A stretch of 6,261 bases of DNA, from contig CAMWOK010000185.1 in NCBI GenBank assembly GCA_947175845.1, forward strand, positions 1 to 6,261, given 5' to 3'. The DNA is from an uncultured Lachnospiraceae bacterium. Its GTDB lineage: Bacteria > Bacillota > Clostridia > Lachnospirales > Lachnospiraceae. The position numbers and the translations under genes are program-made. Shown here one piece after another: positions 1 through 5,391 of the stretch. The notes below the pieces were generated by a model. That model had not been told where the DNA came from and made no database searches. It was given only the letters and a program-made list of their open reading frames with translations. Numbering within the stretch: the first letter of the stretch is position 1; every line of letters begins with the position of its first letter.

Positions 1-305
1 CGTACAGCGCGGATGTGACGGAGTCCACCGTGCAGATGCAGGAGTGGGGCGCAGGTAAGCTCAAACCGCAGTTTGTGATAGAGAATATTTCCCCGGATCA
101 GGGTTCCGCAGAGGCGAGGGCGCTCAGCGCAGTCAACACCAACTGGAACACGACGCTCACAAGCCTGATCCGCTCGGCGGATGACGCGGCGTTTGACGCA
201 GTCCTTGCGGAGCATGTGGCGTTTCGGGAATCGAACAGCTGGGATGCCATTGTGAAGATATACAACGAGAAAATGCGTGCAAACAGGGAAAAGTTAGGCA
301 AGTGA
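1..305 (+). CDS. Sugar ABC transporter extracellular solute-binding protein, C-terminal end (5' truncated by window)
   Basis: The reading frame is open from base 3 (first full codon TAC) to a TGA at 303-305 and gives the last 100 residues of a protein that starts outside the window. The composition and ending match the C-terminal helices of family-1 type extracellular solute-binding lipoproteins: a stretch reading AFDAVLAEHVAFRESNSWDA followed by a basic tail ending NREKLGK. Such proteins sit on the outer face of the membrane and hand oligosaccharides to an ABC permease; the lipobox and ligand site lie off the left edge. A terminator follows 12 bases after the stop, so this is the last gene of its immediate unit, while two cytoplasmic glycoside hydrolases follow on the same strand. 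The GTG at 15 is an internal valine, not a start. The family call rests on recalled sequence resemblance of the tail; the sugar bound cannot be read from this fragment. Confidence 0.75.
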   Translation, partial: YSADVTESTVQMQEWGAGKLKPQFVIENISPDQGSAEARALSAVNTNWNTTLTSLIRSADDAAFDAVLAEHVAFRESNSWDAIVKIYNEKMRANREKLGK

Positions 306-316
306 TGCTGTGGAAG

Positions 317-351
317 GGAGACGCGGGAGAAATCCCTGTGTCTCCTTTTTT
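317..351 (+). terminator. Rho-independent terminator after the solute-binding protein gene
   Basis: The left arm GGAGACGCGGG (317-327) pairs with 334-345 (CCCTGTGTCTCC), giving 11 base pairs with one G-U pair and a single bulged T at 337. The loop is AGAAAT, and six T residues follow at 346-351. This is a canonical intrinsic terminator 12 bases after the stop codon. I see no convincing promoter between it and the GH30 gene, so it may act as a partial terminator that lowers, rather than stops, transcription into the hydrolase pair. Confidence 0.85.
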
Positions 352-410
352 CAGACAGGAGCTTTCCAGAGGCGCTGAATAAATAAGAAAAAGTGGGTAT
401 ATTGTCAAAA

Positions 411-418
411 GGAGGAGG
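411..418 (+). promoter_or_regulatory. Strong ribosome binding site that fixes the GH30 start
   Basis: GGAGGAGG, preceded by AAAA, lies 7 bases before the ATG at 426. An in-frame GTG at 393 would add 11 residues but would put this purine run inside the coding sequence and has no good Shine-Dalgarno of its own. The ATG at 426 is therefore preferred. Confidence 0.85.
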
Positions 419-425
419 TTTTTGC

Positions 426-1748
426 ATGAAATGTTACATATCAAATCAGGAGGTCCAGTTTCAGGAGATGGAAGTAAACTTTTTGGAGGGGGACGGCGGA
501 GAGATGCAGCAGGTGCGCGTTCACCCGTCGGTTTCCTACCAGCAGATTCTCGGGATGGGCGCAGCGATCACAGAGGCGTCGGCGTACACCTGCGCGCGGA
601 TGAGTGCAGAGAGACAGAAGCAGCTTCTTGCGCTGTATTTTGGCGCCGGAAACGACTACAATTTCTGTCGGCTGCACATCCAGAGCTGTGATTTTGCGCT
701 GGGAAATTATGCCTATGTGGAGGATGCACAGGACAGGGAACTGCAGAGCTTTTCAATTGAGCGGGACAGGAAGTACATCATCCCGTTTGTGCAGGCTGCG
801 CTGGAACAAAATCCGGACATTCAGTTTCTGGCATCCCCGTGGAGCCCGCCGGCTTTCATGAAGACTAACGGGGAGATGAACCACGGCGGCAGGCTCAGGC
901 AGGAGTATTACCAGATGTGGGCAGACATGGTGGCACGGTACGTGAGTGCCTATCAGGATGAGGGAATTGCGATACGGCGGCTGACCGTGCAGAATGAGCC
1001 GGCGGCCGTCCAGACCTGGGATTCCTGTATCTTTTCCGGCGCGGAGGAGGCGGAGTTTGCCTGCCGGTATCTGCGGCCCGCACTTGACAGAGCACAGCAT
1101 GCGGATGTGAAAATCAATGTGTGGGATCACAACAAGGAGAAGATTCTCGAGCGTGCCGCGGAGAGCTTTGGCGTGGAGGGCGCACAGGAGACGATAGACG
1201 GCATTGCGTTTCACTGGTACACGGGAGAGCACTTTGACGCGCTGGCGGAGGTGCGCAGGCAGTACCCGGACAAAGAGCTGCTGTTCACGGAGGGGTGCGT
1301 GGAGTACGCGCGGGCTGCGGCGGACAATCAGGTGCAGCACGCGGAGATGTACGCGCACGATATCATCGGGGATTTCAATGCAGGCATGAACGGGTTTATC
1401 GACTGGAATCTGATACTGGATCGGCAGGGCGGGCCAAATCATGTGAAAAACTACTGTGAAGCGCCGGTGATGTGCGATGTGGATGCGGACACGATTGACG
1501 TAAAACTGTCGTATTATTATATCGGCCATTTCAGCCGGTTTATCCGCCCCGGGGCAAGGCGGATTCTCGTGTCAAAGTACTCGCCCGATATCGAGGCGAC
1601 CGCCTTTCGGAATCCGGACGGGTCAAGGGTACTGGTGCTGCTCAACCGCTCGGAGCGGGAAGTGGACTTTGTGCTCAGCACGGAGGGCAAAAACAGCGGC
1701 AGGATGAAGATTGGAAAGCACTCGATTATGACGTGCTGCTGGGAGTAG
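426..1748 (+). CDS. Cytoplasmic glycoside hydrolase family 30 (beta-glucosidase/glucosylceramidase-like)
   Basis: This 440-residue enzyme is a retaining beta-glycosidase of family GH30. Family signatures appear in order: GMGAAITEAS (43-52) at the start of the (beta/alpha)8 barrel, ASPWSPPAFMK (136-146), the acid/base glutamate E191 in TVQNEP, HWYTGEHF (263-270), the nucleophile E289 in LLFTEGCVE, WNL(327-329)...GGPNHV (335-340), and the SYYYIGHFSRFIRPGARRI segment (362-380) entering the C-terminal beta-sandwich. Length and domain order are complete, so the gene looks functional. There is no signal peptide or membrane segment, so it should act in the cytoplasm on short imported glycosides, not on polymers. 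GH30 members of this shape include beta-glucosidases, glucosylceramidases, beta-xylosidases and beta-1,6-glucanases; the sequence alone does not decide. It is followed after 6 bases by a GH5 gene, almost certainly co-transcribed. Family call certain in my judgement; substrate inferred only as a beta-linked sugar. Confidence 0.93.
   Translation: MKCYISNQEVQFQEMEVNFLEGDGGEMQQVRVHPSVSYQQILGMGAAITEASAYTCARMSAERQKQLLALYFGAGNDYNFCRLHIQSCDFALGNYAYVEDAQDRELQSFSIERDRKYIIPFVQAALEQNPDIQFLASPWSPPAFMKTNGEMNHGGRLRQEYYQMWADMVARYVSAYQDEGIAIRRLTVQNEPAAVQTWDSCIFSGAEEAEFACRYLRPALDRAQHADVKINVWDHNKEKILERAAESFGVEGAQETIDGIAFHWYTGEHFDALAEVRRQYPDKELLFTEGCVEYARAAADNQVQHAEMYAHDIIGDFNAGMNGFIDWNLILDRQGGPNHVKNYCEAPVMCDVDADTIDVKLSYYYIGHFSRFIRPGARRILVSKYSPDIEATAFRNPDGSRVLVLLNRSEREVDFVLSTEGKNSGRMKIGKHSIMTCCWE
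1741..1745 (+). promoter_or_regulatory. Ribosome binding site supporting a TTG start for the GH5 gene
   Basis: GGGAG overlaps the last codons of the GH30 gene and sits 9 bases before TTG at 1755. The nearby ATGs at 1766 and 1798 are out of frame, and the first in-frame ATG lies well inside the conserved domain (Met46, after GVNLGGWL). TTG is thus the best start, with GTG at 1800 (Val16) as the only reasonable alternative. The overlap suggests translational coupling to GH30. Confidence 0.65.
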
Positions 1749-1754
1749 AGAAAA

Positions 1755-2924
1755 TTGAGAGCGATATGGAACAGATTTCAAAAAGAACGCTTTCTGCATG
1801 TGGAGGCGGGAAACCTTGTGAATGGCAGAGGGGAGACTGTGACGCTGCGCGGAGTTAATCTCGGAGGATGGCTGATACAGGAAAGCTGGATGTGTCCAGT
1901 CGGCGGTGAGGACAGGAAGTGGGCAAATCTCGACACGCTAAAGCTGCTCGAGAGCCGGTTTGCGCGGAGTCAGGTTCAGACACTGATGGACACTTATCAG
2001 GACAACTGGATCACGGAGGCGGATCTGGGGCGGATTGCAGCGCTGGGATGCAATGCTGTGCGGGTTCCCTTCTGGTATCGCAATTTTATGAAGGATGAGC
2101 AGGGCACGTGGCTTGCGGAAAATCCAGATGAGAATCCGGGCATCAGGCGGCTTGACTGGGTGATTCGGACGGCTGAGAAATATGGTATGTATGTGATTTT
2201 GGATATGCACGGATGTCCCGGCGGTCAGAGCATGGATCACTGCTGCGGGACACTCTGTGAGAACCGGCTTTACACGGACGAGCGGTGCCAGCGCACGATG
2301 GAGGCGCTCTGGACAGCGATCGCGCAGCGGTATTGCGACTGTCCAGCCGTCGCGGCGTACGATATTATGAACGAGCCGCAGAACAATAGCGGCTACGAGG
2401 GGGCAAACAGCTACGACCCGTGGGAGCGCGCGTCGTGGGAGTTGAGCAACGCGGTGTACGACAGAATGATTCGGGCGATACGTGCCGTGGATCAAAACCA
2501 TGTGATAACCGTGGAGGGAATCTGGCGCCTCTCCAATCTGCCCGATCCTGCGCGGATGGGATGGACAAACATGATGTACCAGCTGCATCTCTACGACGAC
2601 GAGGACGGATTTTGCACATGGGCGGCGGACCTGGCAGTCACCGCACAGAACTACGGTGTGGCAGCGTACGTGGGTGAATTTCAGAATATGCCGGGGCTTG
2701 GCATCTGCAATGCGCACAGCATCAGCTGGACCACGTGGACATACAAGGGCACGAACAGGGATACAGGGACATTCTTCTGGTATTACGCGGAGCCGGAGAT
2801 AGCTGACTGCGCAAACGATTCCTACGAGACGCTTCTGCAAAAGTGGGGAGAGCCGCTGCGGACGGAACAGTTTACACACAAGCGCAGCATAACAGAGTTG
2901 ATCGCACTGCACGCGAAAAATTAA
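1755..2924 (+). CDS. Cytoplasmic glycoside hydrolase family 5 (beta-glucanase/exo-beta-glucosidase-like)
   Basis: This 389-residue protein is a GH5 (clan GH-A) retaining beta-glycosidase. Visible landmarks in order: LRGVNLGGWL (31-40) at strand 1, the conserved arginine R103 in AVRVPF, DMHG (H152), the acid/base E207 in YDIMNEPQ, QLHLY (H278, Y280), the nucleophile E308 in YVGEFQ, and the substrate-platform tryptophans in SWTTWTYKG (324-332). All catalytic residues are present. The GVNLGGWL opening recalls exo-beta-1,3-glucanase-type GH5 proteins, but the subfamily is not settled by eye. No signal peptide is present, so the enzyme is predicted to be cytoplasmic, unlike most GH5 endoglucanases. 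It starts with TTG 6 bases after the GH30 stop and probably shares its mRNA. The natural partner substrate is likely a beta-linked oligosaccharide that needs both activities. It contains an unusual number of cysteines for a secreted GH5 (for example C163, C164, C168, C178, C194, C196), which suits a reducing cytoplasm. Confidence 0.9.
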   Translation: MRAIWNRFQKERFLHVEAGNLVNGRGETVTLRGVNLGGWLIQESWMCPVGGEDRKWANLDTLKLLESRFARSQVQTLMDTYQDNWITEADLGRIAALGCNAVRVPFWYRNFMKDEQGTWLAENPDENPGIRRLDWVIRTAEKYGMYVILDMHGCPGGQSMDHCCGTLCENRLYTDERCQRTMEALWTAIAQRYCDCPAVAAYDIMNEPQNNSGYEGANSYDPWERASWELSNAVYDRMIRAIRAVDQNHVITVEGIWRLSNLPDPARMGWTNMMYQLHLYDDEDGFCTWAADLAVTAQNYGVAAYVGEFQNMPGLGICNAHSISWTTWTYKGTNRDTGTFFWYYAEPEIADCANDSYETLLQKWGEPLRTEQFTHKRSITELIALHAKN

Positions 2925-2927
2925 CCT

Positions 2928-2939
2928 GCCAATATTGGC
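2928..2939. promoter_or_regulatory. Perfect 12-bp palindrome, possible operator
   Basis: GCCAATATTGGC is a perfect inverted repeat with no central spacer. It lies 3 bases after the GH5 stop and about 30 bases upstream of the -10 box at 2973. It has too little room for an RNA loop and no T-run directly after it, so it is a poor terminator. The position fits a protein-binding site for the downstream promoter. No known regulator consensus was recognised. Confidence 0.35.
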
Positions 2940-2969
2940 GCAAAAGGGATTTCTTTTTGATGATACATG

Positions 2970-2978
2970 TGCTATAAT
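2970..2978 (+). promoter_or_regulatory. Extended -10 promoter for the DUF3829-like lipoprotein gene
   Basis: TGCTATAAT is a perfect extended -10 element (TG, one base, TATAAT). No good -35 is present at 16-17 bases upstream (TTTCTT/TTCTTT around 2950-2956), which is tolerated for extended -10 promoters. The expected transcription start near 2985 falls at the base of a hairpin, leaving a leader of roughly 100 bases before the ATG at 3084. Confidence 0.7.
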
Positions 2979-2983
2979 AAGGT

Positions 2984-3010
2984 TTCCGGGCAGGGATTAC
3001 ATGCCCGGAA
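2984..3010 (+). promoter_or_regulatory. Stem-loop at the predicted 5' end of the lipoprotein mRNA
   Basis: TTCCGGGCA (2984-2992) pairs perfectly with TGCCCGGAA (3002-3010) around a 9-base loop GGGATTACA. No T-run follows, so it is not a terminator. Because the predicted transcription start is about 2985, the RNA would begin with this hairpin, as in 5' stabilising stem-loops; as DNA it could equally be an operator over the start site. Confidence 0.6.
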
Positions 3011-3034
3011 GGTAAGAAGTGGGAATGAACAAGA

Positions 3035-3059
3035 GGTGCCTTTGTGCTTGAGAGGCGTC
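3035..3059 (+). promoter_or_regulatory. Second, wobble-rich hairpin in the lipoprotein leader
   Basis: GGTGCCTTT (3035-3043) can pair with AGAGGCGTC (3051-3059) in nine consecutive pairs, three of them G-U, around a 7-base loop. It ends 11 bases before the ribosome binding site at 3071-3078. With the hairpin at 2984-3010 it makes a two-stem leader. It matches no riboswitch class that I recognise. Confidence 0.4.
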
Positions 3060-3083
3060 AGAGGGAAATGAAAGGAAGAAAAA

Positions 3084-4166
3084 ATGAGAAGAAAGAGCAG
3101 TATTATTTTAACCGCGTTGATTGTGGCATGTGCCGTGACTGCGTGCCAGAAGTCACCTGCTTCCAGTGTGGGAGATGTCGCTGAAAACAGGGAAACCACA
3201 GCCGCTGAGCCGGCAGAGACGCCCGCCAGCACAGAGGCTCAGTCAGAGCTGTCAAGCGAGGATCAGGAAGAACAGGATCAGGAGCTTTACAATGCGTACA
3301 TTGAAGTCAACAATTTCATGGTCGGCAGGCTTGACAGTTCCCTGGAGCGCTATTTCAGCTATGTTGATATTGAGCAGGAGGAGTTTACGCTGCTCGATGC
3401 GGATGATGACTATTTCAGCTGCTACTCTCTGTCGGAGTATGAAATCGAGGAAGCGGACAACGCTTACGCGCTGGCGGATGCCAAAAGTGAGAAGAGCGCG
3501 TTGGACGAGGCGTATCTGAAGTTATATCCGTCCCTGATCTCTGTGATCACCACGCTCAATGAAATTGAGGGGTACACGGACATGAAGTCGTATCTGGATG
3601 ATGATTACCAGAAAGCAAAGGAGTATCACGCAGCGCTGACAGGGGTTCTCGGAGAGTACCTCGATGCGGGGGATGCCTTTATGGACGAGCTTGATACCGT
3701 AGCCCGCGAACGTCAGGAAAAAGCATATGCACAGATGAAGGAAGAGGGGTACGAAGTGCTCTATGCGATGAACCGCGTGCTGGATCTTGCCAGGGAAATC
3801 GAGGATGAGCTGTATGAGCAGGGCGTGTGGGATGAGAATATTCTCGATATGGATCTTGAAAAAATACAGCCCCTGTATGATGAGTTTGTGACCAACGCGG
3901 AAGCGCTGCTTTCGTACAGTGAGGATGAGGAAAAACTTCAGGCGGAAGGAATCCCCACAAATTCAATCGGGTGGAGCAGCTTTCTCAGGGATTTGAAGGA
4001 CACGAAAGTCTCTCTGACAGAGGTGATCCAGAAAGTGAAGAACGGGGAGGCGTTAAGCCAGTCCGACATGCTGATCACACAGATTGCAGGTCAGTGTTCG
4101 CTGTCTTCCTTTGACACAGGGTATTCATCACTGATAGATGACTACAACAGCATGGTTTCTTATTAA
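3084..4166 (+). CDS. DUF3829-like lipoprotein of unknown function
   Basis: This 360-residue protein starts with MRRK, a hydrophobic stretch (7-20) and a lipobox VTAC with Cys21 as the predicted lipidated residue, so it should be anchored to the outer face of the membrane. Residues 22-68 form a low-complexity linker rich in Glu, Ala, Ser and Thr. From 69 on, the motif YNAYIEVNNFMVGRLDSSLE begins a helical, acidic domain resembling DUF3829 proteins, with Tyr/Glu/Asp-rich helices to the end; residues 202-245 have coiled-coil character. AAAGGAAG at 3071-3078 is 5 bases before the ATG. It has its own extended -10 promoter, a structured leader, and a terminator 15 bases after its TAA stop, so it appears monocistronic. 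Its function is unknown, and its neighbours do not clearly explain it; a role at the cell envelope is inference from the lipobox only. Confidence 0.8.
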   Translation: MRRKSSIILTALIVACAVTACQKSPASSVGDVAENRETTAAEPAETPASTEAQSELSSEDQEEQDQELYNAYIEVNNFMVGRLDSSLERYFSYVDIEQEEFTLLDADDDYFSCYSLSEYEIEEADNAYALADAKSEKSALDEAYLKLYPSLISVITTLNEIEGYTDMKSYLDDDYQKAKEYHAALTGVLGEYLDAGDAFMDELDTVARERQEKAYAQMKEEGYEVLYAMNRVLDLAREIEDELYEQGVWDENILDMDLEKIQPLYDEFVTNAEALLSYSEDEEKLQAEGIPTNSIGWSSFLRDLKDTKVSLTEVIQKVKNGEALSQSDMLITQIAGQCSLSSFDTGYSSLIDDYNSMVSY

Positions 4167-4181
4167 GGTGCTGCACAGAGC

Positions 4182-4232
4182 AAAAAGGGGCCCGGAAAAT
4201 GAAAATGGTTCTTTTCCGGAAGCCCCTTTTTT
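4182..4232. terminator. Strong, probably bidirectional intrinsic terminator between convergent genes
   Basis: AAAAAGGGGCCCGGAAAA (4182-4199) pairs with TTTTCCGGAAGCCCCTTTTT (4212-4231) with only a two-base AA bulge, around a 12-base loop. Six Ts end the plus-strand arm, and the minus strand ends in five Ts. It lies between the stop of the lipoprotein gene (4166) and the stop of the minus-strand gene (4280), so it can serve both. An outer pair of arms, CTGCAC (4171-4176) and GTGCAG (4239-4244), could extend the stem. Confidence 0.9.
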
Positions 4233-4279
4233 CATGTGGTGCAGGACGAAAAGCAGGCGTATGACAGCTTTCGGACTAT

Positions 4280-5128
4280 CTATACTTCAATACCTGCCTC
4301 GACGAGTCGTTTCTTGAGTCTGGCTATCTCTGCATCCTTGCCGATGAGCTTAGCGTCCTTATCGGCAAGCTTAGCGTCCTTATCGGCAAGCTTAGCGTCC
4401 TGTTCAGCCAGACGTATCTTAAACTCTAGGATCTCAGGTGCCAGCAGTTCTTTTAATTCCTCACACATTTGATCACCCTCCTGTATCATTTTCTTAAACA
4501 ATTCTATATTTGCCTCCGATGCGACATTCATGACGGAATCCGCATTTTTTCGATCTGTGTCATCTGAAAGTCCGGTGAAATTGTCAAGCAGTCTCTGAGC
4601 GCATTCCATGTTCATAGTCCGTGTCAGGGATGTAATCCACACATGACTTTGCTCATTGAGTTCCTTTGTTGCAAGAATCTGAACGGGAAACAAAAGACCG
4701 CTGACACGATAGATACCATCCGCTTTTTTGACCACATCATATTTCTTTCTGAGCTGTTCCAAAAGCTTTGCAGGCTTCTGCTCCCTGACGATTGAAATCG
4801 TGGTGTCGGGATCAGGAATTTCCGCAGCACTTTCGGCCTCCGCCATATACAGGCATGCATAAGCCAAAGCTTTATAGAAAGTGCCTGCGTTTATATCATC
4901 TCCCGGAGATTTATATTCAAAAATATTATTTCCCAGAAAAAAGTCTCCAAAGTCATTTCTGATAACAATATCCGCTTCTTTTTTAATCACCAGAAAATCA
5001 ATTTTTAGCGGCAGCTTGCTCAGATTGTGTTCCCGTTCATATTTTAAGTACTTTTTGTATTCGCGCAGTTCCAGCTCCATCGCAGAGCAGAATGCCGGAT
5101 GCCATTGTATCTTGTCCTCGATTTCCAA
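4280..5128 (-). CDS. PD-(D/E)XK nuclease-like (Rpn-type) protein with heptad-repeat coiled-coil tail
   Basis: A 282-residue protein. The N-terminal part shows the signature WHPAFCSAMELELRE (9-23), then LKIDFLVIKK with Asp44 and FEYKSP with Glu71 and Lys73, which fits the D...(E)xK metal-binding core of the PD-(D/E)XK superfamily, similar to Rpn/PDDEXK_2 proteins. Residues 80-100 form a helix containing NAGTFYKALAYACLYMAEA, also usual for this group. The C-terminal region (about 233-278) is a coiled coil with heptads D-A-K-L-A-D-K repeated, followed by a basic end. The start is TTG, directly preceded in frame by TAA, with GAAAGGAAA upstream; Met17 would cut off the conserved WHPAF. It is convergent with the lipoprotein gene and divergent from GH36, stands alone, and is clearly more AT-rich than the sugar genes, which suggests separate acquisition. 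Nuclease activity is inferred from the fold motif; such genes are common in Lachnospiraceae and are often labelled hypothetical. Confidence 0.75.
   Translation of the reverse strand: MEIEDKIQWHPAFCSAMELELREYKKYLKYEREHNLSKLPLKIDFLVIKKEADIVIRNDFGDFFLGNNIFEYKSPGDDINAGTFYKALAYACLYMAEAESAAEIPDPDTTISIVREQKPAKLLEQLRKKYDVVKKADGIYRVSGLLFPVQILATKELNEQSHVWITSLTRTMNMECAQRLLDNFTGLSDDTDRKNADSVMNVASEANIELFKKMIQEGDQMCEELKELLAPEILEFKIRLAEQDAKLADKDAKLADKDAKLIGKDAEIARLKKRLVEAGIEV
4338..4400 (-). repeat. In-frame 21-bp tandem repeat (two perfect copies, one degenerate)
   Basis: 4359-4379 and 4380-4400 are identical 21-base units (ending AAGCTTAGCGTCC on the plus strand), and 4338-4358 is a diverged copy that keeps GAGCTTAGCGTCC. 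Each unit encodes one seven-residue coiled-coil heptad (D-A-K-L-A-D-K, third copy D-A-K-L-I-G-K) of the minus-strand protein. Because 21 bases is seven codons, gain or loss of a unit would keep the frame and change the coiled-coil length by one heptad. Confidence 0.92.
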
Positions 5129-5135
5129 TTATTTT

Positions 5136-5144
5136 TTTCCTTTC
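5136..5144 (-). promoter_or_regulatory. Ribosome binding site supporting the TTG start of the nuclease-like gene
   Basis: On the minus strand GAAAGGAAA lies about 7-10 bases before TTG at 5128-5126, separated by an A-rich run and an in-frame TAA. No ATG lies between this site and Met17. Confidence 0.6.
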
Positions 5145-5157
5145 GCTTTGTTATTTT

Positions 5158-5186
5158 AGTATATCATAGCAGATGGCGATGTGCAA
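5158..5186 (-). promoter_or_regulatory. Candidate sigma-A promoter for the nuclease-like gene
   Basis: Reading the minus strand, TTGCAC (5186-5181) is followed after 17 bases by TATACT (5163-5158). The -10 is a good match and the -35 keeps only the TTG. The predicted start lies about 25 bases before the TTG codon, a normal leader length. The -35 box is inside one copy of the 12-bp direct repeat. Confidence 0.5.
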
Positions 5187-5266
5187 TAAGATTGTGGCAG
5201 CCGCATTTTTGAAACACGTGCTGAACAACGTTTACCAAAATTTTCCCATAAATTATGTGCAATAAG
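5179..5266 (+). repeat. 12-bp direct repeat pair (ATGTGCAATAAG) in the divergent spacer
   Basis: ATGTGCAATAAG occurs exactly at 5179-5190 and 5255-5266, 76 bases apart start to start. Both copies lie between the two divergent genes, upstream of the GH36 promoter, and the left copy covers the -35 box of the minus-strand gene. The bases around them differ, so this is not a larger duplication. A regulator-binding site is possible but unproven. Confidence 0.6.
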
Positions 5267-5296
5267 TAAAATGTATAACTAAAAACACTTTAAAAA

Positions 5297-5325
5297 TTGA
5301 TTAATTTCAAAAACCATGGTATGTT
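5297..5325 (+). promoter_or_regulatory. Promoter of the GH36 alpha-galactosidase gene
   Basis: TTGATT (5297-5302) and TATGTT (5320-5325) are separated by exactly 17 bases, and TGG just before the -10 adds an extended -10 element. The start is expected near 5332, giving a leader of about 60 bases to the ATG at 5392. An 8-bp palindrome ACCATGGT (5313-5320) overlaps the end of the spacer and the first base of the -10 box. Confidence 0.65.
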
Positions 5326-5391
5326 AGAAGTATAACGCATGGATGGATAATGACGAAAGATAAAAAGTGTGCGTTTGGAAGGAGAATATCA

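Noticed and set aside
398..403. TATATT as a -10 box for the GH30-GH5 pair
   Set aside because: The only -35 candidate (CTGAAT at 375-380) is weak, and the start would fall in the ribosome binding site, leaving almost no leader.
393..425. Upstream GTG start for GH30
   Set aside because: It would place the strong ribosome binding site inside the gene and add residues with no family match; ATG at 426 is better.
753..1529. Long minus-strand open frame opposite GH30 (similarly 1938-2912 opposite GH5)
   Set aside because: These are mirror frames of GC-rich codons; they lack ribosome binding sites and family motifs, and the plus-strand enzymes are certain.
3011..3083. Possible lysine-type or other riboswitch, suggested by AGAGGTGC and AGAGGCG strings
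   Set aside because: The stretch is far too short for a lysine riboswitch and lacks its other conserved blocks; no known class fits. It is kept only as a hairpin.
3350..3420. 11-base repeat CTATTTCAGCT, copies 60 bases apart inside the lipoprotein gene
   Set aside because: It encodes Tyr-Phe-Ser in both places, with no similarity in the flanking bases; it is probably coincidence of codon use.
5227..5242. Catabolite repression (cre-like) site around AACAACGTTTACC upstream of GH36
   Set aside because: When the central CG is aligned, the TG of the left half and the CA of the right half do not fit the consensus (at least four mismatches).
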